A stretch of DNA of 64,000 bases from Neisseriales bacterium (GCA_008017155.1 SSGX01000005.1:56619-120618); one strand, 5' to 3'; shown: positions 55,557-64,000, numbered from the stretch's first letter. Numbers and translations are program-made. The notes: a model not told the origin generated them from the letters alone.

Positions 55557-56636
55557 TTAGCGGATAGGAATAGTTACTATTGGTAAATTTGAACGATTAA
55601 TATCACCTAGCTGCATTGAAAATATCATTCTAATCAAAGATAAAGTACTTTTTGAAGCAATGTCATCATTGGTGATATAAAACCATTGTCCCTCATAGGA
55701 GACCTTAGTCAAAACATTATCACTAGGTTCTTTATTAGAAATCTTTACCTTAAAGAGATTTTGTGCATAGTTCTTATTAGTGCTTCCACTTGATCTATCT
55801 TCTAATCCCTGCTGCTTGGCAAGCGCTAATCCCTGATCAGTGATACCCCCGGATAAATAATTCATGATACCATAAAATGATCTAGTTTTAATTGGAATAA
55901 CAAATTCAGGTGTACTTTCAGATTTTATATAATGTCGTGTTAAGATTATGTAATCATGTGTTTTTTTAAAGTCTAGTAGCTTGGCAATTTGCCCGGCTGC
56001 TTCTTTATTATTAATAGTAACCAATATTGCATTATTTTGGGCATAAGATGATGTTAGCTGAAAATCGACTAAATTTTGATCATATAAACTTTGTAGCAAT
56101 CTCGTAAATTTGGTAAAGTTATTGTCAACACTATTAGTATTTTTAGCTAGATTAGTATTATTTTCTAGGTTACCAATTTGACTCAGTGTGAGTTGTAAAA
56201 CATTGTCAATACTCCATCCAGAATCTAGGAGTAGTGATATTTTTGTAGAAGGGATCGTAGTTAGAAGAGCGGAGACAAATTGATTCCCTTGGAGTGGAGT
56301 ATATGTTATCGTAGGTGTTTGACTAAAACTCAATTCTGGATTTAATGTCCAGAAAGTAGGTCCATTATCAACTGGTGAAGTATTAATTTGACTATTATCA
56401 CCTGTACCTATAGTTAGAGTTGATTGGGTAGTGATTGTATCAACACCTATAAAATATGGACTTAGTCCGTAGTGAATCCTTACGATATTTAGTAAAAACT
56501 GCTGGTTATCACTGTCATTTAGAGCAAGATTATAGTTCGCACGATTTTGTGGGATTTGTGATAGTGCAACATGTGCACAGCCACTGATTTGGAGAGTAAT
56601 AATTAAGGTCAGTAGTAGAAAGATTTTTTGTTTCAT
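55557..56636 (-). CDS. Conserved hypothetical lipoprotein
   Basis: 359 aa, lipobox QISGC-AHV. The N-terminal block (NYNLALNDSDNQQFLLNIVR, IHYGLSPYF) and PTITYTPLQGNQFVSALL match a widespread family of outer-membrane-type lipoproteins of unknown function. Downstream on the same strand as the PAS-LuxR gene at 56754, separated from it by a hairpin. Confidence 0.75.
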   Translation of the reverse strand: MKQKIFLLLTLIITLQISGCAHVALSQIPQNRANYNLALNDSDNQQFLLNIVRIHYGLSPYFIGVDTITTQSTLTIGTGDNSQINTSPVDNGPTFWTLNPELSFSQTPTITYTPLQGNQFVSALLTTIPSTKISLLLDSGWSIDNVLQLTLSQIGNLENNTNLAKNTNSVDNNFTKFTRLLQSLYDQNLVDFQLTSSYAQNNAILVTINNKEAAGQIAKLLDFKKTHDYIILTRHYIKSESTPEFVIPIKTRSFYGIMNYLSGGITDQGLALAKQQGLEDRSSGSTNKNYAQNLFKVKISNKEPSDNVLTKVSYEGQWFYITNDDIASKSTLSLIRMIFSMQLGDINRSNLPIVTIPIR

Positions 56637-56671
56637 TTGTGATAATTATTGTAATGTTTAATTAGCATTTT

Positions 56672-56702
56672 ATCATAAGCAGTAGTACCCTAGACTTATG
56701 AT
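56672..56702 (-). terminator. Hairpin after the 56754 regulator
   Basis: ATCATAAG (56672-56679) pairs with CTTATGAT (56695-56702). A small GAGATA/TATCTC stem lies at 56735-56749. Confidence 0.45.
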
Positions 56703-56753
56703 ATTTATCTATTTGATTACTTAAACTTTGTATAGAGATATACTATCTCAAAA

Positions 56754-57473
56754 TTAGCTACACATATGAACTCGATTTTCAATAATAAAGCTAGCTGGAA
56801 TTATGCTTGCATAGCCCATAGCTTTGGCTTTAATAAGTAACTCATCGAGATCATAAACATCAAATTTGAAAAAAAGCTGCTTATTTATGATGCTTTTGAT
56901 TGTATTTACCGAGATTGAATTATTTTCTGCTTTATTTATGAACTCCGTGATTTCACGGGCACTTTTCCCATATAATAGCAAGAACAAAACTTCTTCTTCT
57001 CTACGCGAAAGTGCAACTGAATTTTTATTCTTATGGCGATAGCTTTTTTGGCTAAAATTCGGGTTTAATTTTTCTAGAAGTTGTAATTTATCAGCGTTGA
57101 AAAATGCAGTTATATTATTGATAAAATAACCAACGATATTTTTATTATCATCAACAATCGAGCGTACTACGCTAAAGAACGGCTTTTTAGCATTATGAAC
57201 ATCATTAACAAAAACAAGATAAACATGTGGAGAATTATTCTCTGATAGTTTAATCGGCTCACTAGCTGAAATACCAAAATAATGATTTAAGCTATTATCA
57301 TCAATAATTAGCTTGTTTAATTCGCTTGCTGAATTAAACCCAAGATATTTGGCATAGCTCTCACTACAATGTTGTACCTTGTAGCTATCATCGATAATAT
57401 AGTATAACTCATCTGCATGAAAGATAACTTTTGCTGCCGCAATAGTTTTTATAATAAACTCGTTATTTGCCAT
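56754..57473 (-). CDS. LuxR-type transcriptional regulator with PAS domain
   Basis: 239 aa. A PAS-like domain spans about residues 15-130 (LYYIIDDSYKVQHCSESYAK, then IVDDNKNIVGYFINN). The C-terminal HTH begins LSRREEEVLFLLLYGKSARE and includes VNTIKSIINKQLFFKF. Same architecture as the 5074 regulator and each half of the 38927 protein. It is downstream of the 57591 exported-protein gene on the same strand with a strong terminator between, and may control it. No CAATAGAT dyad is visible nearby. Confidence 0.78.
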   Translation of the reverse strand: MANNEFIIKTIAAAKVIFHADELYYIIDDSYKVQHCSESYAKYLGFNSASELNKLIIDDNSLNHYFGISASEPIKLSENNSPHVYLVFVNDVHNAKKPFFSVVRSIVDDNKNIVGYFINNITAFFNADKLQLLEKLNPNFSQKSYRHKNKNSVALSRREEEVLFLLLYGKSAREITEFINKAENNSISVNTIKSIINKQLFFKFDVYDLDELLIKAKAMGYASIIPASFIIENRVHMCS

Positions 57474-57543
57474 AGTAATCTTCGTATTGTTAATGTCCTA
57501 ATGTTTCAATATTATAGCAAATTCGGAATTTGGAATTAAAAGT

Positions 57544-57573
57544 AAATATGCCTGAATCTAGTCAGGCATATTT
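57544..57573. terminator. Terminator after the 57591 gene
   Basis: A perfect 12-bp stem, AAATATGCCTGA (57544-57555) with TCAGGCATATTT (57562-57573). On the minus strand it is followed by T-rich sequence. Confidence 0.75.
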
Positions 57574-57590
57574 TGTTGTGTTTACTGCTT

Positions 57591-59330
57591 TTATTGTTTA
57601 GCTGGATTTTCGGTATAGCTACCAACAATCCCCCGTCCCGGATTAGTACCACCATCACCAGTCATCCAAATTTTATAACCATCAGCAAATTGAAGGTAGC
57701 TATGACTGCCATCCTTAGGTTGGATTAGTGTACAATCAAAGGTCGCACATGCCAAGCGAGAAACTACGTAGGCTGATGAGTTATAATTGACGAAATATCC
57801 CCAATAGTTGCCAGCGACTTGCATAACACTCAAATTAAACGTGTATTGTTTCCGAGTGCTTTTGTCAGTAGCTACCATGATATTATTAAACGATACACTT
57901 ACTGACTTATAGCAGTTACTTGAAACTTCACTAGTACAGTATTGCCCATTCCTAGCAGTAACAACTTCCTGATAAAAGGTTTTTCCCCACATCGGATCAT
58001 TTGAATTATATTTTAACTGAGTTGAGTTATAAAGGTTTTCAACAACACTAACATTAGCGAAAGAATTAACTGGAATTACAATATTTGTCATTCCACGGTT
58101 CCAATCATAGCGAGTAGCAGCCGAAATAGGGCGACTAGTGTCATTTGCATCAATTACATGAGCTGAATAATTCGGTGTGTAGACATCCTGATTTGTCTGA
58201 TTAATATAGTATGTTTTACCATTATATTGACGCACTTTACCCGGCTGATAAATATCATTAGCTTTTACTGAGTAAGGCAAGCTCTCATAATTTGCAAAAG
58301 GCATTGCACCTTTTATAGTTACGCCATCATAATAATTCACTCCATAAGACTCATAAAAATCATTTGCAGAAACTTTACTGTCATAGGCAGGTAAATCACG
58401 ATAAACATTAATTAATTTTTCTTTTGCAAAAGCGTTATGAACATTATTAAATGCGCTTTCGTAGATCTTATCTAATTCCTTTTTTTTCTGTTCATAAGTT
58501 AATGATGATGATATTCCATCGGCATTACCGATTCTGGTGGCATAATAATTTTTGTATGGGTCATTGCTTTCGAGATAAAGAGATAGGCGATTTAATTCAT
58601 AAGCTTCAGACAAGGCAGCAATAATACTTGAATAATAGTATAGAAATAACTCATTCGTACTATTATGTAGAGCTATATAGTCTGTAGTACCGGGAGCTGG
58701 TAAATTTGTTTTTTCATTAACGCGTTGAATAACCGCGATTAGCTGATTTAAATATTTAGTATTGGATATGATTGTTCTAGCCTTTTCTATCTTATTATAG
58801 GCATCTATACTACCAATTGTGCTATTGATTACTTGTAAATCAGCAAAATTGTATTTATTAGCGATCATATAGTCATCTAAATTTTTGTTATTACCAAGCT
58901 GCGCTACATATGAATTTGAGCTATCATTGATTATTTTAATTTCATTAAATAGATCTTTCTCTGCTGCGATGTTGCTATCTTGAATATACATGCTTGTAAT
59001 GTTATCAAGTTTACTATTAGTTATATTTAACTGTTTTTTAATTTCATCGAGACTTTGTTGAGTTTTTTGCTGACTAGTCATTGCTGCATTAGGTACTACG
59101 AAGCCAGTAAGACCAAGGAGAATAGTCAAAACACCAGAGGTAGGACCAAATGATGGAAATACTTTCGCAAATCCATCTATGGTTGCTCTTGTCGATACTG
59201 CCCAGCCTGGCATAGTACCATCAGCCGTTTGTGTTGTACTTTGAATTACTGGTACGTCACCAACTTGTGCATAAGAATTAAGAGTTGTTAAACCTAGGCT
59301 TAGCGCTAAAAGAAGAGTTTTTGCTTTCAT
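57591..59330 (-). CDS. Large exported protein with hydrophobic segment and coiled coil
   Basis: 579 aa, RBS AAGGA, signal peptide LALSLGLTTLNSYA-QV and no lipobox. Residues ~62-85 are hydrophobic (SGVLTILLGLTGFVV), followed by a coiled coil to about 130 (TSQQKTQQSLDEIKKQLN). The C-terminal third is beta-rich with paired cysteines. This layout parallels the 6254 protein (DGKTYSYEVP versus NGKTYYINQ later in each), so the two may be distant homologues. Helical pore-former is a hypothesis. The upstream gap 59331-59578 holds no recognised operator. Confidence 0.55.
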   Translation of the reverse strand: MKAKTLLLALSLGLTTLNSYAQVGDVPVIQSTTQTADGTMPGWAVSTRATIDGFAKVFPSFGPTSGVLTILLGLTGFVVPNAAMTSQQKTQQSLDEIKKQLNITNSKLDNITSMYIQDSNIAAEKDLFNEIKIINDSSNSYVAQLGNNKNLDDYMIANKYNFADLQVINSTIGSIDAYNKIEKARTIISNTKYLNQLIAVIQRVNEKTNLPAPGTTDYIALHNSTNELFLYYYSSIIAALSEAYELNRLSLYLESNDPYKNYYATRIGNADGISSSLTYEQKKKELDKIYESAFNNVHNAFAKEKLINVYRDLPAYDSKVSANDFYESYGVNYYDGVTIKGAMPFANYESLPYSVKANDIYQPGKVRQYNGKTYYINQTNQDVYTPNYSAHVIDANDTSRPISAATRYDWNRGMTNIVIPVNSFANVSVVENLYNSTQLKYNSNDPMWGKTFYQEVVTARNGQYCTSEVSSNCYKSVSVSFNNIMVATDKSTRKQYTFNLSVMQVAGNYWGYFVNYNSSAYVVSRLACATFDCTLIQPKDGSHSYLQFADGYKIWMTGDGGTNPGRGIVGSYTENPAKQ

Positions 59331-59578
59331 GGTATTATCCTTAAAATGAGTTTTATCTTATTGATAACATGATTTTAGGATATTACAAGAAATAAGAAAA
59401 CCGCCCAAAAAGATGGGGTGTTATTTAAAGCTTAATGTTGTGCATTATCACACTTTCAAGACTGAACGAGTAAACAAAGAATCTACACCCCTATATAGCA
59501 ATCCTGATTATATAAACAGATTTAAGATCATGTTTTAAGAGTTATTCTTAAACTGAATTTGTGCTGTAACTTCAATAT

Positions 59579-59782
59579 TTATTTCTTATTATCGCTAAGC
59601 TGATCATTAGATTTTTCTGTTATTTGATCGTTAACCTGTTGTATATTTTTATTTTTTCCTTGTGTTATTTGGTCATTAACTTGTTCTATTTTGTTTGTTT
59701 TTGTAGAGCTATGTCCTTTTGTTTCGGCATTAGCAAATGAAATAGACATTATACAAAGTACAGCTACTATAAGTTTATTCAT
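59579..59782 (-). CDS. Small exported protein with QVNDQIT repeats
   Basis: 67 aa from the ATG at 59782, which has AAGGAG at good spacing; a longer frame lacks one. The signal peptide is VAVLCIMSISFANA-ET. The mature ~48 residues are Lys/Gln/Asn-rich with EQVNDQIT and QQVNDQIT repeats, probably disordered or helical. Function unknown. Confidence 0.6.
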   Translation of the reverse strand: MNKLIVAVLCIMSISFANAETKGHSSTKTNKIEQVNDQITQGKNKNIQQVNDQITEKSNDQLSDNKK

Positions 59783-59947
59783 GTTACATCTCCTTGGATA
59801 GTTAAAATATTTCATAGCAGTATAATATCAAATTAACTTTACCTGTGGTTTCCCATTTTTGCAAATCTTTCTCCCATTTTTGTGCAAATTATGTATTTTA
59901 TTGTTATACTACTTAAAACGCCAAAATGTGGAGTATTTTAAGTGTAA

Positions 59948-60799
59948 TTAATGTTGCATCAGTGCCGGATAAGTGAAGAATAAAATATGGGTAAGATTAA
60001 GCATAAAATGGGCAAGCATACTAGCTTCAATGCTGCGGGTAACTTTATATATCCAGCCATATAATGAGCCTGCTACAGTTGCGAGGATTACATATTTTAT
60101 CCCACCCGGGAAATGAATCGCACCAAAAAATAGCGCAGGAATCACGATAGCAACATATTCGGCATATTTGTATTTGAATGAGCTTAAATACTCCTGAAAA
60201 AAGCCGCGGAATAAACCTTCTTCGGCAATACAGGTGAAGAATAGATTACTAATCATCCATAGCCATAGCTGAGGCGCTAATTTTGGTTCAAACCTGACGT
60301 AACCAAATGCATACGAAAGGATTAAGATTATCAATAATACTAGCGGAAGCCTTACAAATACCTGCTTTAGCATAAGTTTGAAATTTGCTAGAGACTTAAC
60401 CCGTTGTAAGGTGAGCCCAATAATTAATAAGCCAGCAATGGTTTTATCAAAATTAAGATAGAGTGTATATGGCATAGCATCGGCTGTGATTTTTATTTTA
60501 TCTAGGATGAGTAAATTATGAAACCCGGGGATAAGATGTAGCTCGAGGGTAAAGGCAAGGGCAAAGACTAATAGCCAGAATAACGGTTTAAGTCGTGGTG
60601 AAACTTTGCCATAAATACTAATTAAACCATATAATATGACTATGCTTATCGCGGCTATGATGTTAGCTGCTCCAGTGTAAATTCCACTAACTAGAGTGAG
60701 AAGGAACAGGGGTTTCCACGGTTGAACCCCAGATTTTGTCGGCAGCCATAGCGATAGAACTGTTAGGAATAGGAGGATAAATGGTAAATAATTTAGCAT
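59948..60799 (-). CDS. CPBP family intramembrane metalloprotease
   Basis: 283 aa with about eight transmembrane helices. The signature EEGLFRGFFQEY carries the EExxxR motif, followed by the H of GAIHFPGG and HFMLNLTHILFF. This is the CAAX-prenyl-protease/bacteriocin-self-immunity type (Abi). Substrates of bacterial members are mostly unknown. Single-gene context. Confidence 0.88.
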   Translation of the reverse strand: MLNYLPFILLFLTVLSLWLPTKSGVQPWKPLFLLTLVSGIYTGAANIIAAISIVILYGLISIYGKVSPRLKPLFWLLVFALAFTLELHLIPGFHNLLILDKIKITADAMPYTLYLNFDKTIAGLLIIGLTLQRVKSLANFKLMLKQVFVRLPLVLLIILILSYAFGYVRFEPKLAPQLWLWMISNLFFTCIAEEGLFRGFFQEYLSSFKYKYAEYVAIVIPALFFGAIHFPGGIKYVILATVAGSLYGWIYKVTRSIEASMLAHFMLNLTHILFFTYPALMQH

Positions 60800-60864
60800 G
60801 GCGTTTTATTTTATAAAATCGTAATAACTAGCTTTTGGTTTAGTCACTATCAAGCGTAAGATAC

Positions 60865-61185
60865 TTAGATGGCAAATGTTTCTAGATAAAAATCAATACC
60901 TTTACGTTTGATCAGCCCTAAAACTTTAAGCGCTAGACCAGATGGTTTTTTATTCCCTGTTTCCCATTTAGTAACAGTAGAAAGACTAACACTAAGTAAT
61001 TTAGCAAATTCTGGTTGCGTTACTTTTGCAATATCCTTACGGATATGTACAATTTCCTCCGGTTTCATCGGGTGGGTATCTATCATACACAATTTATCAA
61101 ACTTTTGCATGGTACTTAGATCAATAATACCAGCTTCGTAACCTCGGCTAACCGAATCATGAATTTCTTTTAGTATCCGACTCAT
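60865..61185 (-). CDS. XRE-type antitoxin / HTH regulator (HigA-like)
   Basis: 106 aa. The C-terminal HTH (IAKVTQPEFAKLLSVSLSTV, then TKWETGNKKPSGLALKVL) is typical of type II antitoxins that pair with RelE/HigB toxins. Its start codon overlaps the stop of the broken toxin at 61182, the usual toxin-antitoxin order. With the toxin dead, it may be a leftover or act as an orphan regulator. Confidence 0.8.
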   Translation of the reverse strand: MSRILKEIHDSVSRGYEAGIIDLSTMQKFDKLCMIDTHPMKPEEIVHIRKDIAKVTQPEFAKLLSVSLSTVTKWETGNKKPSGLALKVLGLIKRKGIDFYLETFAI

Positions 61186-61394
61186 AATGACACCTCAATA
61201 AGCTCTTTATTTATTAATAATTTAGCAAGATTTGGAAATAAATAATCATCTACATAGTTTTTAAGTGCGGTTAATTCTGATTTATCAATATTATCTGTTT
61301 CATTTTTATCAAAACCAAAGATGAAAAACAAGCCACATTCTTTTTTCATTGCCACAATGGTTCAATAAGCACCACTTTTCCCCATTCCTTGCAT
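61182..61394 (-). pseudogene. Remnant of a RelE/HigB-type toxin with a nonsense codon
   Basis: Read on the minus strand, the frame gives MQGMGKSGAY-stop-TIVAMKKECGLFFIFGFDKN and ends ELIEVSL with its stop inside the antitoxin start. KGKSGxYRTIVxxK...FFxxGFxKNE is the conserved C-terminal core of RelE/HigB2-like toxins; the stop (TGA) falls at the normally conserved Arg, consistent with one CGA to TGA change. The N-terminal half is missing, replaced by hsdS sequence. Hence it is inactive. Confidence 0.75.
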
Positions 61395-61397
61395 TGA

Positions 61398-62540
61398 TTA
61401 TCTATTTACTACAATTTTGGTTGCGGCTATTTTTTTATCTGCATATAAAACTACGTCTTTAATGACTAGTTTTTGGATCGCCGATATAAATGTCTCCATT
61501 AGTTTATAGTCTGGCTGGTTAGTTTTAGTCGGTAGATGAATCTTAAAGTTTATACTTTGTGAGCTCCTTAATTTTTTTCCGTAAGAAAATTTACCTGAAA
61601 TTGATTTACTCATTACAGAGGCAAAAAATAACATAGTTTCTTTAGAATAATTCTTATCATCATTCCAGTACACCCCAGTATCATCACCAGCTCCAAAAGG
61701 ATAGTTGCGATAAAAAGTATTGCCAAAAATATCTATAGTAATTGAATTTTTAGGAAAACTTGCAACAGGATTTGATATATAGTTAACAACCCCTGTATTT
61801 GTTACACCAGCCATTACAAACGGAATATTACCAGCAATTTGGTCTTCTTTTCTGAGTCTTCTTCCTTGTATAATTTTATTAAAAATACTTTCATACGTGA
61901 ATTCAGCAAGCTGAAATTTGCCGAGATTAAAATTATCCAGTGCTTGTTGTTCTTCGTCTGTTAGGGTGTAGTTTTTCAAGCCTGTTAAATGTAAATATGC
62001 TTCTAGCTCAGCTATTCGCTCCGCTTCTAGCTCAGCTATTCGCTCCGCTTCTAGCTCAGCTATAAAATTTTCCATAAATTCAAAATCTATCTCGCCATTT
62101 TTGATTGGAAGTCGTATTTCCTCATTCTTTACTTTTTCCCAGCTAGCCTTATTTTCGTAACCAAACTTTAACTTAATTGATTTTTGTATTGTAGTAGCAA
62201 AAAAATGTAATAGCTTCTCTGTTTTTTCAAATTTAGGATTGATTAAATAAGCATTATATAAAACACCTGTGCGCTGAGGTTGTGCATAAACATTTCCTGT
62301 CGAAACAGCACCATCATTTACTATGTCAATAGTCATTTCTGCGCTTTCAAAGTCTGAAGAACGCCCATAGTACATAATACCGTTATCTCCATTTTTTGCA
62401 TTAACTAATGGTATATTAAATTCGTCAGTTCGCACTTTAGAAACATCAAGCAATTTATCAAATTTAGCTTTCTTAAATACTAAATCCAGCTTTTCAAATA
62501 AATCCCCTATCTTAAACTCACCCCACTCAACATTTTGCAA
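61398..62540 (-). CDS. hsdS: Type I restriction specificity subunit HsdS
   Basis: 380 aa with two target-recognition domains. Domain 1 begins NVEWGEFKIGDLFEKL and domain 2 FTYESIFNKIIQGRRL; a central helix carries the repeat AELEAERI x2.7. No ATG is in frame: the start is a TTG at 62540, and homologous sequence seems to run further upstream without a start, so the true start is uncertain. HsdS sets the DNA target of the methylase complex. It is 20 bases after hsdM. Confidence 0.85.
   Translation of the reverse strand: MQNVEWGEFKIGDLFEKLDLVFKKAKFDKLLDVSKVRTDEFNIPLVNAKNGDNGIMYYGRSSDFESAEMTIDIVNDGAVSTGNVYAQPQRTGVLYNAYLINPKFEKTEKLLHFFATTIQKSIKLKFGYENKASWEKVKNEEIRLPIKNGEIDFEFMENFIAELEAERIAELEAERIAELEAYLHLTGLKNYTLTDEEQQALDNFNLGKFQLAEFTYESIFNKIIQGRRLRKEDQIAGNIPFVMAGVTNTGVVNYISNPVASFPKNSITIDIFGNTFYRNYPFGAGDDTGVYWNDDKNYSKETMLFFASVMSKSISGKFSYGKKLRSSQSINFKIHLPTKTNQPDYKLMETFISAIQKLVIKDVVLYADKKIAATKIVVNR
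61999..62063 (-). repeat. 24-bp tandem repeat in the hsdS central spacer
   Basis: Two full copies (61999-62022, 62023-62046) of a 24-bp unit and a partial third to 62063, encoding ELEAERIA in frame. In EcoR124-type systems, changes in such spacer repeats alter the target spacing. The repeat can slip in frame. Confidence 0.9.
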
Positions 62541-62560
62541 TTTATCGTTAAGTAGGGCAT

Positions 62561-63805
62561 CTATTTTCCCAAATTTTCATCCTTTGCATTCTGCTGTTTT
62601 AAAACATTCGATACTTCCCATGCCAGATAATCGCTAACTGTTTTCTTAAAATCCTCTAGAGTTGGTTTAGTATCTGGTGGTGCTGACTGATTCCAGTTCG
62701 CGCCGTCTTCTGGGTTTATAGTATTTTCGTAATAATCTTTTTCGGTAAAAATTCTTAGTTTTGATTTACCAAAACGTACTAGATTTACTAATTCTTCGTA
62801 TCGTTCTTTTGCTCTATCTGTATCTTTTAGGTTATTACTAGCTTTTTTACGATTGGTACGAGTATAGCCATCATTTGAGAAATCAATAAATTTTACTATT
62901 TCATCTTTATGATGTTTTTCACCAATTTTAAATACGTAAATATTGGTTTGGACACTTGATTTGCCAATAAATAAATCAATTGGCATTTTTATACTTGCCA
63001 ATAAAGTGTGTTTTTTTAAGATTCTTTTGTTATATTCTTTTGCTCTTCCAGAACCAGCAGAGTTTTGAATAATAATTGCAGCATACCCTTTATTCATCAT
63101 ATTCAGAGCTTTTTCTACAAAATTCATTCCATTGCCCTGAGCTGAATACGGGGGATTAAGGATGAAGGCATCGGCAGGAAAAATGCCATCAGTTTTTCCA
63201 AAACCATATTTTCCATCAAAATCTTTTATTGAGTCTTTATTTAAAATATTGGAGCTACCATCCCCCATCAATATCATATTAAGAATTGCTAACATATATA
63301 CACTTGGAAGCAATTCAAGACCCAGAAGTTGCTCTGCTTTTATTGATAATTCCTTTTTTGCTAATTCTTCTGGGGAACTAATACTGTTTCTGGCGTCATT
63401 TAACATTTCATTCATCGCTGCGACTAATAAACCAGCAGATCCAGTTGCAAAATCCCATACGTATGAGTCTTTATTTACTCGAGCTAATTTAACCAAAAGA
63501 GTTGCGACATAGGATGGTGTCAAAACTACATCATTAAGCTTGTCTTGTGAGAAGCCAAGCCAACTATACATTTCATTGAAAAGCTTACCAGTGAAGTCTG
63601 TTGTTAAGCCTATCTTATAATAGATCCCCAAATCATCAATAATCTTTGAAAAAACTCTTTTTAACTGAGTTTCACCATTTTCAATTTTATTGATATTATC
63701 CATCAAAAGCGTATTTTGTAATGTTCTGATAATAAGTTCTTTTTTTTTATAATGCCCCCTGAAAACTAGACCATTAATTAAGAGAGTCAAGTGATGTAAA
63801 ATCAC
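62561..63805 (-). CDS. hsdM: Type I methyltransferase HsdM, N-terminally truncated by an insertion sequence
   Basis: The surviving frame is 414 aa and ends DYLAWEVSNVLKQQNAKDEN. SAM motif region VWDFATGSAGLLVAAMNEML and the catalytic NPPY motif (FILNPPYSAQGNG) are present, as is GKSSVQTNIYVFKIG. Homologous sequence appears to begin around LINGLVFRGHYKKKE; the first ~10 codons lie in foreign DNA at the insertion sequence edge. The usual N-terminal helical domain, well over 100 residues in such proteins, is missing. The methylase is probably inactive unless a start inside restores it. Confidence 0.8.
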   Translation of the reverse strand: MILHHLTLLINGLVFRGHYKKKELIIRTLQNTLLMDNINKIENGETQLKRVFSKIIDDLGIYYKIGLTTDFTGKLFNEMYSWLGFSQDKLNDVVLTPSYVATLLVKLARVNKDSYVWDFATGSAGLLVAAMNEMLNDARNSISSPEELAKKELSIKAEQLLGLELLPSVYMLAILNMILMGDGSSNILNKDSIKDFDGKYGFGKTDGIFPADAFILNPPYSAQGNGMNFVEKALNMMNKGYAAIIIQNSAGSGRAKEYNKRILKKHTLLASIKMPIDLFIGKSSVQTNIYVFKIGEKHHKDEIVKFIDFSNDGYTRTNRKKASNNLKDTDRAKERYEELVNLVRFGKSKLRIFTEKDYYENTINPEDGANWNQSAPPDTKPTLEDFKKTVSDYLAWEVSNVLKQQNAKDENLGK

Positions 63806-64000
63806 ATTATTTTGACAATGGTTTAATGGGAATTAGAATGAGAAAGACTCATCCTGCATCAATAAAACTAAAAGTGGCATTAGCAGCTTTAAGTGGTCAA
63901 CCAATACCAGATATATGCAAACAGTTTGAGGTTGCAGAAAGCTTGGTACATAAATGGAAGAAACAGTTAAAAGAAAATGGAACTGTAGTATTTCAAGATA
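63785..64000 (+). mobile_element. Left end of an insertion sequence (IS3-like), runs off the window
   Basis: Host hsdM homology ends near 63780, and a transposase OrfA starts at 63838. The end probably lies around the GTGATGTAAAATCACATTAT stretch (63791-63810), which contains a small inverted repeat. The exact terminal inverted repeat and target duplication cannot be set without the right end. Confidence 0.65.
63838..64000 (+). CDS. IS3-family transposase OrfA, N-terminal part (runs off window)
   Basis: 54 residues are visible: MRKTHPASIKLKVALAALSG, then QPIPDICKQFEVAESLVHKW and KKQLKENG. This is the HTH_Tnp_1 helix-turn-helix of IS3-family OrfA, with the H/Q-KWKKQL end. The 3' part lies beyond the window. 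Confidence 0.85.
   Translation, partial: MRKTHPASIKLKVALAALSGQPIPDICKQFEVAESLVHKWKKQLKENGTVVFQD

Noticed and set aside
1..64000. CRISPR arrays, tRNA or rRNA genes, prophage structural genes
   Set aside because: No regularly spaced repeats, tRNA cloverleaf with CCA end, rRNA signature or capsid/terminase-like proteins were seen.

Overview
The window is AT-rich chromosomal DNA of a Gram-negative proteobacterium. Adjacent pilT and pilU, many outer-membrane-type lipoproteins, hisH-hisA, mfd and rmuC point to a beta- or gammaproteobacterium. A low-GC relative of the Neisseriales is my guess, but the sequence alone cannot fix the genus. I found no rRNA, tRNA or CRISPR array.

Layout. 1-725 is the C-terminal end of a type I restriction subunit HsdR. 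829-5026 holds mfd and an alpha/beta hydrolase. 5074-31215 is a large accessory island of secreted proteins and lipoproteins, headed by a divergent PAS-like/LuxR-type regulator at 5074-5838 (minus). 31407-38673 is ordinary: a LysR/MFS pair, a Dabb protein, a membrane protein, rmuC and a Mur-ligase-like enzyme. 38927-43573 is a second regulator/lipoprotein pair, in which the regulator is an internally duplicated LuxR-type protein. 43843-50134 holds two LysR genes, pilT, pilU, an rRNA methyltransferase, a nitroreductase and a small secreted protein. 50189-54473 (minus) holds hisA, hisH, a TIR-domain protein and a GH-like lipoprotein. 54615-59782 holds LysR, a conserved lipoprotein, a third PAS-LuxR regulator and a large exported protein. 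59948-64000 holds a CPBP protease, the remnant of a toxin-antitoxin pair, hsdS, an hsdM truncated by an insertion sequence, and the start of the transposase.

The main finding is a regulon that can be read directly from the DNA. Seven promoters (one minus, six plus) share a 22-bp dyad, CAATAGAT-N6-ATCTATTG with few deviations. In six of the seven it is followed by exactly 20 bp (21 in one) and then a TANAAT-like -10 box. No -35 box is needed: the dyad is centred near -43, where LuxR-type activators bind class II promoters. One copy drives the regulator gene itself. The other six head the transcription units starting at 6254, 10511, 14740/14936, 19395, 23817 and 26941, nearly all of which encode exported proteins.

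Within that regulon a module recurs three times: a large exported protein (two are paralogues with a faint MACPF-like signature, one carries a Gly/Ala-rich hydrophobic hairpin and a coiled coil) followed by a lipoprotein that looks like a beta-propeller (two have seven countable repeats). A hairpin separates the two genes each time. The island also carries paired DUF1566 paralogues, large Ig-like lipoproteins, DUF1554-like lipoproteins and very short ORFs. The simplest reading is a co-regulated set of surface or secreted factors whose partners and targets are unknown. Functions beyond export and co-regulation are inference.
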